Origin: Caldilinea sp. CFX5
Lineage (GTDB): Bacteria; Chloroflexota; Anaerolineae; Caldilineales; Caldilineaceae
Length of the DNA stretch: 64,000 nucleotides
NCBI GenBank assembly: GCA_021405325.1
Contig: QWII01000014.1
Coordinates: 1 to 64,000, forward strand
Direction of reading: 5' to 3'
Position 1 is the first letter of the stretch. The number at the start of each line of letters is the position of its first letter. Below, one piece after another: positions 1 through 7,310 of the stretch. The notes beneath the pieces are model-generated. The model was not told the DNA's origin. It ran no database searches and saw only the letters and a program-made list of their open reading frames with translations. The position numbers were made by a program, and so were the translations under genes.

Positions 1-86
1 TACTTGTTCAGACACACCGGCCTTTTTTGGGCAAATTCTGACAAAGTAACGAATGGCGATCAAAGGGTGAAAGCGAGAGCTACAGG

Positions 87-854
87 CTATAGCTGTGTTG
101 GCGCCATGCCAGCACTGCCGTACCATTCCTGACGCCAGGTTTGCAATTGATCAATTTCACGCTGCTGCTCTTCAATCATCTTGCCGGCCAACTCTTTGAT
201 TTCTGGATGGGTCGCCTGCTGTTCAGCCAGGCGGGCAGCCTCAATGGCGCTCTGATGATGAGGAATCATGGCCTCAATAAAGGCTTTGTCGAACGGTTCG
301 GGTGCGTTGCGCAGTTGTTCGGCCTGTTGCGTCATGTCCATGGTGTTCATCATGCCCATAGTGCCCGTCATCTCCATCGTGCCTGTCATGCCCATTGAGC
401 CTGTCATAGCCATTGTGTCTGTCATGCCCATCATGTTTGTCATGGTCATTGTCATCCCAGGCAGCATAGGCATCTGACTCATCGGCGGTGTATCGCTACT
501 GCCGTACCATTCCTGACGCCAGGTGCGCATTTGTTCGATTTCGGCGTTCTGGGCATCAATAATTTGTTGCGCCATTTCCTTTACCTCTGGATGTTCGGCC
601 CGGTCGAGCGCAATTTGCGCCATCGCGCTGGCGGACTGGTGGTGGGGCACCATCATGTCAATAAACATCCGATCAAACTCGGCGTTCATAGCGCTATCAT
701 CTGTCGTGGTTGCGCCGGCTGGGCTTGCCGTTGCTTCTGGGGTTGCAACTGGTTGGGTTGTTGCCGGCTGGATGGCCGTGCAACCAGCCATGACCAGCGC
801 AACGAAAGCTATCAACGCGATTTGCATAACGGATTGGCTGCTCTGTTGTTTCAT
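87..854 (-). CDS. Met-rich lipoprotein with two DUF305 domains
   Basis: DUF305 is a ferritin-like helical domain that often sits beside copper genes; its biochemical role is unsettled. The 255-residue protein starts with a lipoprotein signal (lipobox VMAGC, Cys25), so it should be anchored outside the membrane. Two DUF305 domains are visible at about 57-117 and 186-245; each has a PHHQS motif (His71-72 and His199-200) and ends in TWRQEWYGS. The linker at 124-175 is a Met-rich repeat built from MTGTM-like units, a typical Cu(I)-binding composition. I chose the ATG at 854 because AAGGAG lies 10 nt upstream and it gives a clean signal peptide; an in-frame start at 875 has neither. The copper-scavenging role is inferred from the Met/His content and from the csoR-copA genes nearby. 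Confidence 0.9.
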   Translation of the reverse strand: MKQQSSQSVMQIALIAFVALVMAGCTAIQPATTQPVATPEATASPAGATTTDDSAMNAEFDRMFIDMMVPHHQSASAMAQIALDRAEHPEVKEMAQQIIDAQNAEIEQMRTWRQEWYGSSDTPPMSQMPMLPGMTMTMTNMMGMTDTMAMTGSMGMTGTMEMTGTMGMMNTMDMTQQAEQLRNAPEPFDKAFIEAMIPHHQSAIEAARLAEQQATHPEIKELAGKMIEEQQREIDQLQTWRQEWYGSAGMAPTQL

Positions 855-982
855 TGTACATCTACTCCTTGTCACTTTCTACGAATTTACTGGATTTTCG
901 GGGCTATAGCGCTTCTGTAGCGGTTTAGCTTCGACGCTATTTTCCCTATTCAAACGCGGTATAGAAAAACGATAATATTCAT

Positions 983-1025
983 CCGAAAATTCTCTGTTCC
1001 CGCTGGGCTACAACCGAATTTTCGG
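983..1025. repeat. 43-bp imperfect palindromic repeat, copy A
   Basis: The termini are a perfect 10-bp inverted repeat (CCGAAAATTC ... GAATTTTCGG) around a 23-bp core that itself contains nested short arms (TGT/ACA and CCC/GGG). The whole 43 bp recurs without a mismatch, in inverted orientation, at 50183-50225. In both copies the plus-strand sequence continues with a TAGATT flank. It resembles a REP/MITE-like dispersed hairpin element. It lies in the 390-bp gap (855-1244) between the DUF305 and flavin reductase genes; I see no gene in the rest of that gap. Confidence 0.85.
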
Positions 1026-1244
1026 ATAGATTTTAAACTCAAAGCATGTGTCTCGATAGATAACAAGGCACAGAGTTAGCATAGGTAGAAAGAAACAGTC
1101 ATAAAGCAGCGCCAAAAGATTTGGCTAGAGAAGAGTGGACAACACCAGCCAGGTGCAGGATGCTGGCGTTGCCTGGTTTTCGTTTAGGAGTCGGGAATAA
1201 GAAAAGTTGGCGCGGGGTGTAAAGGCGATTTAGGCGATACGCGC

Positions 1245-1811
1245 TCACGCTTGCTGCACAGCCTTCCGTAGCTCCTCCACGCGAAATTTGTAAGTAGGAC
1301 GTTCACGCACTACGCCCGCTGTATAGACCAAGCCCTGCGCTCGGCTGAAATCCACATCGCCATGTTGATCAAGCAGCGCCTCATCGGCATGAACGGCCTG
1401 CACCCGCCCGATAAAGAGGGTGTGTGAGTCCAGTTCAATTTCGTATTCTACGGTACATTCAAGATTGACCGGGCAGTCCGCCAGCAGTGGCGTCTTCACC
1501 TTCAAGGCGGGTGCAAGTCGCAAACCAGCAATGGTGAACTTGTCCTCGGTGCGCCCACTGACGACGCCAAGGTAATCCGTTAATTGGCGTTGCGCCGGCG
1601 TAGGAATGTTGACGACGAATTCGCCAGTACGCTTAATCAGCGCATGGCAATGGCGCAAGGGGCGCACCGAAATCGAAAGACGCGGCGGCTCGGCAGAACA
1701 GGAAGCAATACGGTTGAGCGTCATCACATTCGGTGTAGAGCCACCGGTGGTGAGCAGAACAACCGGTACTGGATAAAGGGTGGTGTTGGGTTCAAGAATC
1801 CGTTTGTTCAT
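1245..1811 (-). CDS. Flavin reductase-like FMN-binding protein
   Basis: This 188-residue cytoplasmic protein has the layout of the flavin reductase-like / FMN-binding split-barrel family. Members reduce flavins with NAD(P)H or bind FMN for redox reactions. Supporting stretches are PVVLLTTGG near the N-terminus, a conserved NRIASCSAEPPRLSISVRP block, FVVNIPT, and LECTVEYEIELDSHTLFIGRV in the second half. Length fits the family. The ATG at 1811 is the natural start but has no strong ribosome-binding site. It lies downstream of the metallo-hydrolase gene on the same strand (gap about 90 bp), so the two may be co-transcribed. The substrate cannot be told from the sequence. Confidence 0.8.
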   Translation of the reverse strand: MNKRILEPNTTLYPVPVVLLTTGGSTPNVMTLNRIASCSAEPPRLSISVRPLRHCHALIKRTGEFVVNIPTPAQRQLTDYLGVVSGRTEDKFTIAGLRLAPALKVKTPLLADCPVNLECTVEYEIELDSHTLFIGRVQAVHADEALLDQHGDVDFSRAQGLVYTAGVVRERPTYKFRVEELRKAVQQA

Positions 1812-1902
1812 GTTTATACCGTACTTTGGATAGCCGCATCCAATTCACGCTGTCGGCGATGATAGGAGGCAAACACCTGCGTCTGAAATCCCCGGCGAGA
1901 CA

Positions 1903-2640
1903 TTAACTGTAGTAGTCGGGAGCTTGTTTGAGTGTTGACCACTGTTTTCCATCATGTCCAAAGATGACCAGGGCTACCCGCTCATGCTGGGCAAGGTCGA
2001 GCAACTTGCAGGTGCTGGCGCGCGCCTCTTCGGCATTGATATCACGCGAACTTGGCGACCGATCCGGTGTAAAACTTGCTCCATCCGGCACAGCGTCGAT
2101 GGTGAGGAGGACTGGCCCAATGGTGGGCAGGCGCACCAAGACTGACTGGTGACCGGGGACATGTCCACCCGTCGCAATGAGTTCCAGGCCAGGGAGTAAG
2201 GTCAGATCCCCGTCCACCAGACGATAGCGGATGGTGGGCTGATCCCACTGTGGCCGGGTCAGCGCAAAACGAGCATGGTGGCGGGCAAATTCATAATGTG
2301 TCCGTTGGACAATAAACTCAGCCTGGGCGAAGTGGGCGTGTTGTCCGGCGTGATCCAGATCAAAATGAGTGCAGATCATCAAATCGATATCATGCGGCTG
2401 GAGGCCCAAGCGCGCCAGTTGGTCAACCACCGTTGGTCCCCTGACCAGGGCTGGCATGTCAGGAGGAAGTTGCGTAGGTATGCCGCTGTCGATCAGGATA
2501 TTCATTTCATCGTCCATCTGGACGAGATAGCAGACTGCTGGCGTGTTGGCAGGTGGCGGTAGGGCTGCGACCTGTATCAAATAGAGACGCTGAGGGTGGG
2601 CTAGCGTGTGAGTCAAGAGCAAGTCCTTTCGCTTGTACAA
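1903..2640 (-). CDS. Metallo-beta-lactamase-fold hydrolase (lactonase-like)
   Basis: This is an MBL-fold enzyme close in layout to N-acyl homoserine lactonases (AhlD/AiiA type). The dinuclear metal signature is visible as CTHFDLDHAG, with further metal ligands expected at the later His in GGHVPGHQS and at FGHDG near the C-terminus. At 245 residues it matches that family. Glyoxalase II-like or persulfide dioxygenase activity cannot be excluded. The start is uncertain: 2640 is a TTG, and another TTG a few codons downstream sits better after an AAAGGA. The gene has its own strong promoter with a 13-bp-arm palindrome over the start site, the same layout as the csoR promoter that faces away from it. 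Confidence 0.8.
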   Translation of the reverse strand: MYKRKDLLLTHTLAHPQRLYLIQVAALPPPANTPAVCYLVQMDDEMNILIDSGIPTQLPPDMPALVRGPTVVDQLARLGLQPHDIDLMICTHFDLDHAGQHAHFAQAEFIVQRTHYEFARHHARFALTRPQWDQPTIRYRLVDGDLTLLPGLELIATGGHVPGHQSVLVRLPTIGPVLLTIDAVPDGASFTPDRSPSSRDINAEEARASTCKLLDLAQHERVALVIFGHDGKQWSTLKQAPDYYS

Positions 2641-2660
2641 TGCTCCCTTTCTAAAAAGGC

Positions 2661-2726
2661 ACTATCCCATCCCCCCTGGGATGGGATAGTAAACAACAGC
2701 ATAGCACGTAAAGTTGAGCCTGTCAA
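2661..2726 (-). promoter_or_regulatory. MBL gene promoter with palindromic operator
   Basis: On the minus strand TTGACA (2726-2721), a 17-nt spacer and TATGCT (2703-2698) form a near-consensus sigma70 promoter. Immediately downstream, 2690-2661 is a perfect palindrome with 13-bp arms (ACTATCCCATCCC and its complement) around a 4-nt centre. AT-ended, C-tract/G-tract dyads of this form are typical operators of the CsoR/RcnR (DUF156) repressor family. The position just after the -10 matches the csoR operator at 2975-3000. Regulation by a DUF156 protein is inferred. Confidence 0.7.
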
Positions 2727-2759
2727 TAGACTTTAACAAAATTTACAGAAATTAGCGGT

Positions 2760-2791
2760 TGCTCAACCGTATGTTGTCATACGGTTGAGCA
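2760..2791. repeat. Perfect 14-bp hairpin between divergent promoters
   Basis: TGCTCAACCGTATG (2760-2773) and its exact complement (2778-2791) flank a TTGT loop. It lies between the divergent MBL and csoR promoters, so it is not an obvious terminator for a visible gene, and no T-run follows. It may be an operator or the remnant of a lost gene. The rest of the 2641-3021 gap holds the two promoters and no gene. Confidence 0.6.
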
Positions 2792-2940
2792 CTTTCTGTA
2801 TCACAGCATAAGCACAAATCGTCTACACGGCATCTTTACGGGGGTGGTTCCTATCAAGAAGGAATGCAATGAACTTTAACGAAAAATTTTTCGTCACTCC
2901 GTTCTTCACAAAATCCACACAAATTTCAGAAAAAGGGGGC

Positions 2941-3000
2941 TTGACAAGCAGCAGCGGGCATGGTATACTCTGCCCATACCCCTCCCCGTGGGGGTGGGGC
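2941..3000 (+). promoter_or_regulatory. csoR-copZ-copA promoter and CsoR operator
   Basis: TTGACA (2941-2946), a 17-nt spacer and TATACT (2964-2969), with an extended -10 TGG just before it, form a textbook sigma70 promoter. Directly downstream, 2975-3000 carries a C-tract/G-tract dyad (CATACCCCTCCCC then GTGGGGGTGGGG), the form known for CsoR operators. It overlaps the predicted transcription start, so bound CsoR would block initiation and Cu(I) would release it. This is autoregulation as known for csoR operons. Confidence 0.85.
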
Positions 3001-3021
3001 AGATGATAGGGAGAGATAGGC

Positions 3022-3303
3022 ATGGACGAAAAGAAGAAAGCGGACGTACTGCGCCGGCTCAAAAGCATTGCCGGTCACATCAAAGGCATTGAAAAAATGG
3101 TGACGGAAGATGCCTATTGCATCGACATCATCAGCCAAGTGCAGGCTGTGCAGGCGGCGCTCAACAAGGTCAATGTGCAAATTCTGGACGATCATCTGCA
3201 CTCTTGTGTCATCACTGCCGTGCGGGGCGACGATGCCGCCGAGCGGGAGCGGATGCTGGACGAAATAGCCGGCGTCTTTGCCAAATCCACCAAACTTTCG
3301 TAA
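3022..3303 (+). CDS. csoR: Copper-sensing repressor CsoR
   Basis: This 93-residue all-helical DUF156 protein is the Cu(I)-sensing repressor of the downstream copper genes. The Cu(I) ligand set of the family is present as Cys33, His58 and Cys62 (HLHSC), equivalent to Cys36/His61/Cys65 of the Mycobacterium protein, and the DNA-contact helix begins RRLKSIAGH. The ATG at 3022 follows a purine-rich leader. copZ and copA follow on the same strand (gaps of 46 and 147 bp), and a CsoR-type operator sits at its own promoter. With all three ligands intact, a copper function is more likely than formaldehyde, nickel or persulfide sensing. Confidence 0.93.
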   Translation: MDEKKKADVLRRLKSIAGHIKGIEKMVTEDAYCIDIISQVQAVQAALNKVNVQILDDHLHSCVITAVRGDDAAERERMLDEIAGVFAKSTKLS

Positions 3304-3349
3304 CAACCTGCTTTTGTTGACAACCTTTTTAGCCTAAGGAGGGCTTCCT

Positions 3350-3559
3350 ATGACGACTTTAACGGTCAACGCACCTGATATTTCTTGTGGTCACTGTGTG
3401 CGCACGATCCAGAATGAAGTGTGCGAATTACCGGGGGTGCAGAATGTGCAGGCCAGTGAGCAGAGCAAGCTGGTCACCGTCACTTATGATCAACCGGCGA
3501 CCGAAGAGACGATTAAAGCTTTGATGGCTGAGATCGGCTACCCGGCCCAGCCGGCCTGA
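3350..3559 (+). CDS. copZ: Copper chaperone CopZ (HMA domain)
   Basis: This 69-residue single heavy-metal-associated domain carries the metal motif SCGHC (Cys13, Cys16) in the expected first loop. Proteins of this type bind Cu(I) in the cytoplasm and hand it to the N-terminal HMA domains of CopA. The start is supported by AAGGAGG about 7 nt upstream. It lies between csoR and copA, as in many csoR-copZ-copA operons. The motif has Asp-Ile before SCGHC rather than the commoner GMTC, which is not unusual for CopZ-like proteins. Confidence 0.92.
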   Translation: MTTLTVNAPDISCGHCVRTIQNEVCELPGVQNVQASEQSKLVTVTYDQPATEETIKALMAEIGYPAQPA

Positions 3560-3561
3560 GA

Positions 3562-3664
3562 TAGAAGACAGAAGCCAGAGGACAGAGGTTAGAAGACCAA
3601 GGTCAGAAGTAGGACGGAGCCGTAGCGCTTTTCTGTCTTCTGTCTTCTGACCTTTGACCTCCGT
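3562..3664. repeat. Purine/pyrimidine simple-sequence hairpin
   Basis: The copZ-copA gap holds a purine-rich run of AGAAGACAGA-like units (about 3562-3610) facing a pyrimidine-rich mirror (about 3628-3664, CTGTCTTCTGTCTTCTG), which can fold into a long imperfect stem. A comparable element lies between the ABC substrate-binding protein and permease genes (8991-9031). Such hairpins may trim or stabilise the upstream mRNA so that the small binding protein is made in excess; that role is inferred. Confidence 0.6.
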
Positions 3665-3706
3665 CTGAGTGGGGAAACACCTGCAAAAGGTGGGTAAAGA
3701 AAGACT

Positions 3707-6172
3707 ATGACGACAAAACAAATCACATTACCAGTGACCGGGATGACCTGTGCGAACTGTGCGGCCACGATTGAGCGGGGTCTCAAAAGGCTGCCGGCTG
3801 TCCAGAACGCCGTCGTCAATCTCGCCTCGGAACGGGCGTCGTTGGAGTTTGACCCGACCCAGTTGAGCCAGGCCGAGATTATCGCCCGTATTCAGAAGTC
3901 CGGGTACGATGTGGCGCTGGGTGAGGCTCTCCTGCCCATCAAGCGGCTAAGTGACGATAATGACGCCCAACGGCTCGAAAAAGCCCTCAACAGCGTGGAA
4001 GGGGTAGTCGAAGCGCGTGTGAACTATGCCGCCGAAAAGGCGACGATTCGTTATATCCCCACGGTCGTGAGCCAGAATGAATTGCGCCGCGCTGTCAGCG
4101 CCGCCGGCTTCGAGGCCGTGGTGGTTGAGGGCAGCGCCGAAGATGCCGAGCGCATTGCCCGCGAGCGCGAGATTGCGCACCAAAAGCATTTGCTCACCGT
4201 CGGGTTAATTTTTACCCTGCCGCTCTTTGTGCTGGCCATGACGCGTGACTTCGGCCTGCTCAATGGCCTTTTTGGCGGCATGCCGGGGATGCTACATTTG
4301 ATGCCGGGCATGGCGCCGATGATGGTGGCGCCTTGGTTTAACTGGCTGCTGTTGGTGCTGGCAACGCCGGTGCAATTTTACGTCGGCTGGCAATATTATG
4401 TCGGCGCCTACAAAGCACTGCGCAATGGCGCGGCCAACATGGATGTACTCATTGCGATGGGTACGACCGTCGCCTATGTCTACAGCGTGGCTGTGTTGAT
4501 CGGACTGACGCTAGGGACAAATGCCTTGGGTGATCATGTCTACTTTGAGACGGCGGCGGTCATTATTGTGTTGATCGTCCTGGGCAAATTTCTTGAAGTG
4601 CGCGCCAAAGGGCAGACTTCGGAGGCGATCAAAAAGCTGATGGGGCTGCGCGCCAAGACGGCGCGAGTGGTGCGCGATGGCGCTGAAACCGATGTGCCGG
4701 TGGACGATGTGCGTGTGGGCGATATTGTCATGGTGCGCCCTGGCGAGAAGATCCCGGTAGATGGCGTGGTGGTTGAAGGCCGTTCTACGATTGATGAGTC
4801 GATGCTCACCGGTGAGTCGCTGCCCGTGGAGAAGACGCCGGGAGCCAGTGTAATCGGGGCGACGATCAACAAGCAAGGGCTGCTCAAGTTCGAAGCGACC
4901 AAAGTCGGCAAAGAGACGGCGCTGGCGCAAATTGTCAAGTTGGTGGAAGAGGCGCAGGGCAGCAAGGCGCCGATCCAAAAGCTGGCCGATCAGGTGTCCG
5001 GGGTCTTTGTGCCGATCGTGATCGGCATTGCCTTACTGACCTTTGTCGGCTGGTACTTTATTGGGGGCGCCGGTTTTACGGTGGCGTTGATCAACCTGGT
5101 GGCGGTGCTGGTGATTGCCTGCCCTTGTGCGTTGGGGCTGGCGACGCCGACGGCGATTATGGTCGGCACGGGCAAGGGCGCTGAACGTGGGCTGTTGTTC
5201 CGCACCTCGGAGGCGCTGGAGCGCGCCGGCAAGATTCGCACGGTGGTGCTGGACAAGACCGGCACCATCACCAAGGGGCGGCCCACGGTGACCGATATTG
5301 TCCTCAACGGCAGCAAGCTGTCCGAAGATCAGGTCCTCTACGCCGCCGCCTCGGCGGAGAAGGGCAGCGAGCATCCGTTGGCGGAGGCGATTGTGGCGGC
5401 GGCCACCGAACGGGGTCTCAATTTTGGGCAGTTACATGCCTTCCGCGCCGTGGCTGGTCAAGGCATTAACGCCAATGTTGATGGCAGCGAGGTGATGGTG
5501 GGCAACCTGCGTATGATGCAGGCAGTGGGTGTTCACCTGAACGGACTGGAACAGGAAGTGACCCGCCTTCAGGCCGAGGCCAAGACCGCGATGGTCACGG
5601 CGGTCAATGGCGAAGTAGCCGGCATTATCGCTGTCGCCGACGCCATCAAAGATGGCTCAGTCGAGGCGATTGCCGAACTGCACAAGCTGGGGCTGGAAGT
5701 GATCATGCTCACCGGCGACAACCAGAAGACCGCCGAAGCCATCGGCAAGGCCGCCGGCGTGGATCGGGTGATCGCCGAGGTGTTGCCTGGTGACAAAGCG
5801 GCGGTGGTGAAGGGGTTGCAGGCCGAGGGCAAAGTTGTGGCCATGGTTGGCGACGGCGTCAATGATGCGCCGGCCTTAGCCCAGGCGGATGTCGGCATTG
5901 CCATCGGCACCGGCACCGATGTGGCGATGGCGGCGGCGCCGGTGACGTTGATGAGCGGCGATTTGCGTGGCGTACCACGAGCGATTGCACTTTCGCGTCA
6001 GACGATGCGCACGATCAAGCAGAATCTCTTCTGGGCGTTCTTCTACAACGTCATCCTAATTCCGGCGGCGGCCTTGGGCTATCTGGTGCCGATTCTGGCC
6101 GCAGGGGCCATGGCCTTCAGTTCGATCTTTGTGGTAACGAACAGTCTCCGCTTGCGTCGAGTTCGGTTATAG
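3707..6172 (+). CDS. copA: Cu(I)-exporting P1B-type ATPase CopA
   Basis: This 821-residue P1B-1 ATPase pumps Cu(I) out of the cytoplasm. In order it has an N-terminal HMA domain with GMTCANC (Cys15, Cys18), a second HMA-like domain at about 75-140 that lacks CxxC, and the transmembrane bundle with the ACPCALG metal site. The phosphorylation motif DKTGTITKG, the ATP-binding SEHPLAEA and the hinge GDGVNDAPA follow. The Cu(I) signatures of the last two helices are present (FFYN, and MAFSS in TM8). It has the usual length and follows csoR-copZ. The degenerate second HMA domain may be structural only. Confidence 0.95.
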   Translation: MTTKQITLPVTGMTCANCAATIERGLKRLPAVQNAVVNLASERASLEFDPTQLSQAEIIARIQKSGYDVALGEALLPIKRLSDDNDAQRLEKALNSVEGVVEARVNYAAEKATIRYIPTVVSQNELRRAVSAAGFEAVVVEGSAEDAERIAREREIAHQKHLLTVGLIFTLPLFVLAMTRDFGLLNGLFGGMPGMLHLMPGMAPMMVAPWFNWLLLVLATPVQFYVGWQYYVGAYKALRNGAANMDVLIAMGTTVAYVYSVAVLIGLTLGTNALGDHVYFETAAVIIVLIVLGKFLEVRAKGQTSEAIKKLMGLRAKTARVVRDGAETDVPVDDVRVGDIVMVRPGEKIPVDGVVVEGRSTIDESMLTGESLPVEKTPGASVIGATINKQGLLKFEATKVGKETALAQIVKLVEEAQGSKAPIQKLADQVSGVFVPIVIGIALLTFVGWYFIGGAGFTVALINLVAVLVIACPCALGLATPTAIMVGTGKGAERGLLFRTSEALERAGKIRTVVLDKTGTITKGRPTVTDIVLNGSKLSEDQVLYAAASAEKGSEHPLAEAIVAAATERGLNFGQLHAFRAVAGQGINANVDGSEVMVGNLRMMQAVGVHLNGLEQEVTRLQAEAKTAMVTAVNGEVAGIIAVADAIKDGSVEAIAELHKLGLEVIMLTGDNQKTAEAIGKAAGVDRVIAEVLPGDKAAVVKGLQAEGKVVAMVGDGVNDAPALAQADVGIAIGTGTDVAMAAAPVTLMSGDLRGVPRAIALSRQTMRTIKQNLFWAFFYNVILIPAAALGYLVPILAAGAMAFSSIFVVTNSLRLRRVRL

Positions 6173-6225
6173 GGTAACGCGTAGGTTAGGATTGAAATTT
6201 AGTCTTGAAACAAGGGGGAAGAATC

Positions 6226-6399
6226 ATGGCAAAAGATCCGGTTTGCGGGATGGATGTGGATACACAGACCGCGCAACATAAATCTGAGTACAACGGACAG
6301 ACCTACTATTTCTGCTGCGCCGGTTGTAAGCGCTCCTTTGACAAAGAGCCGGAGAAGTACATCGGCCAGGGGCAGGCGCAAGGCGGCCACGCGCACTAA
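6226..6399 (+). CDS. Small YHS-domain metal-binding protein
   Basis: This 57-residue YHS domain begins AKDPVCGMDV and continues with YYFCCAGCKRSFDKEPEKY, a Cys-based metal site of the kind found in copper ATPases and mercury/copper chaperones. The His-rich tail GGHAH adds possible ligands. The ATG at 6226 follows GGGGGAAG at good spacing; an upstream in-frame TTG at 6205 is inside that ribosome-binding site and was rejected. It lies 53 bp after copA, so a cytoplasmic copper-binding role in the same operon is inferred. Confidence 0.85.
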   Translation: MAKDPVCGMDVDTQTAQHKSEYNGQTYYFCCAGCKRSFDKEPEKYIGQGQAQGGHAH

Positions 6400-6407
6400 C
6401 TTACGCT

Positions 6408-6452
6408 AGGTTATCGCCTGCCGTCAGCAATGCTGATGGCAGGCGATAACCT
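6408..6452. terminator. Long hairpin after the copA-YHS operon
   Basis: AGGTTATCGCCTGCC (6408-6422) pairs with 6438-6452, and a 6-bp inner stem (TCAGCA/TGCTGA) extends it nearly to the loop. There is no T-run, so it is either a strong pause/processing hairpin or a Rho-assisted end to the operon. Confidence 0.6.
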
Positions 6453-6490
6453 ATGAATTGAGTGGCGTAACAGTGGGTTAGGAGAAAACA

Positions 6491-7108
6491 ATGCGACAAC
6501 ATCGCTTTGCGTCACACACACCGGATGAGCTACGTCGGCTCTCCAACTTGGGGCATATCGTGGAAGGTCTGTTGTTCGGGAGCGTTGGGATTTTGGCGCT
6601 TCTGGACAGCTTGGGGATGGCCGCCTGGGCTTCAATTGCGTGGCCCTTGCTTATTGTGATTGCCGGCGTCTTGCTCCTACTTCTTCTCTATCCATTCCAC
6701 CCGCTGGGCGACTGGCCTGCCATCTGGCGCGATCCCCAGCAGCGGGAGCATACGATTATCGCAGTTGCCATTGCCCTGGCCGGCGGCGCCGAATTATTGC
6801 GCCGCGCCAACGCGAACTGGGCATATGGGTGGCCCGTTGCCTTGTTGATTGTTGGTGGTCTGTTTCTCACGCACGCTCAACATGGCACATCCGCCGCGGC
6901 GGCTAAAGCCGTTCGACGGCATCGCATCCTGGGTGCAACCATTATCGTAGCCGGTTTATTGCGCGTGGCGGCGTTGGCTGGTGGGGGAATCATGTTTGGC
7001 GTTCTCTGGTCGTTGGTACTACTCGTGGCGGCTGTACAACTGTTCCTCTACCGTGAACCGGAAGGGGCTTACGAAACAGGAGACGGGCATAGTGGTCATG
7101 GGGTATAA
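6491..7108 (+). CDS. Integral membrane protein, function unknown
   Basis: This 205-residue protein has a short hydrophilic N-terminus and about six hydrophobic helices (roughly 20-45, 48-68, 87-105, 112-128, 145-165, 168-187). It ends in a short His-containing tail (GHSGHG). I do not recognise a named family. Its place directly after copA/YHS and the polar, His-bearing ends suggest a membrane protein linked to metal stress, but no catalytic motif is visible. AGGAGA lies close before the ATG at 6491. Confidence 0.7.
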   Translation: MRQHRFASHTPDELRRLSNLGHIVEGLLFGSVGILALLDSLGMAAWASIAWPLLIVIAGVLLLLLLYPFHPLGDWPAIWRDPQQREHTIIAVAIALAGGAELLRRANANWAYGWPVALLIVGGLFLTHAQHGTSAAAAKAVRRHRILGATIIVAGLLRVAALAGGGIMFGVLWSLVLLVAAVQLFLYREPEGAYETGDGHSGHGV

Positions 7109-7276
7109 ATGCCAGATGTTCACAATGAAACTACTGCCCGTAGCTTTACCACTGCACTAGCGGCTATCTCCTTTGGGGGCGGCTGGGATGGCGTACCCAT
7201 CCTCGATCTCCAGAGCCGCATCCTGACCGAACTGGCTGTTCCTGATCGTCTGCTGGATATTGTTCTTTTACCCTAA
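7109..7276 (+). CDS. Small 55-aa ORF, possible beta-propeller remnant
   Basis: An open frame of 55 codons starts at an ATG directly abutting the stop codon of the preceding membrane protein (TAAATG). The peptide contains ILDLQSRILTELAVPDRLL, which resembles one blade of a YVTN/NHL-type beta-propeller (xVIDLxxxxVxxTIPVGDxP). It has no signal peptide and is too short to fold alone as a propeller. It may be a remnant or a translationally coupled peptide. The frame is clear; the interpretation is weak. Confidence 0.35.
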   Translation: MPDVHNETTARSFTTALAAISFGGGWDGVPILDLQSRILTELAVPDRLLDIVLLP

Positions 7277-7310
7277 CTTCATCAACCTTTATCTGCAACA
7301 GGAGGAACCT

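Noticed and set aside
6205..6225. Upstream TTG start for the YHS protein
   Set aside because: The TTG falls just before the ribosome-binding site of the ATG at 6226 and would remove it.
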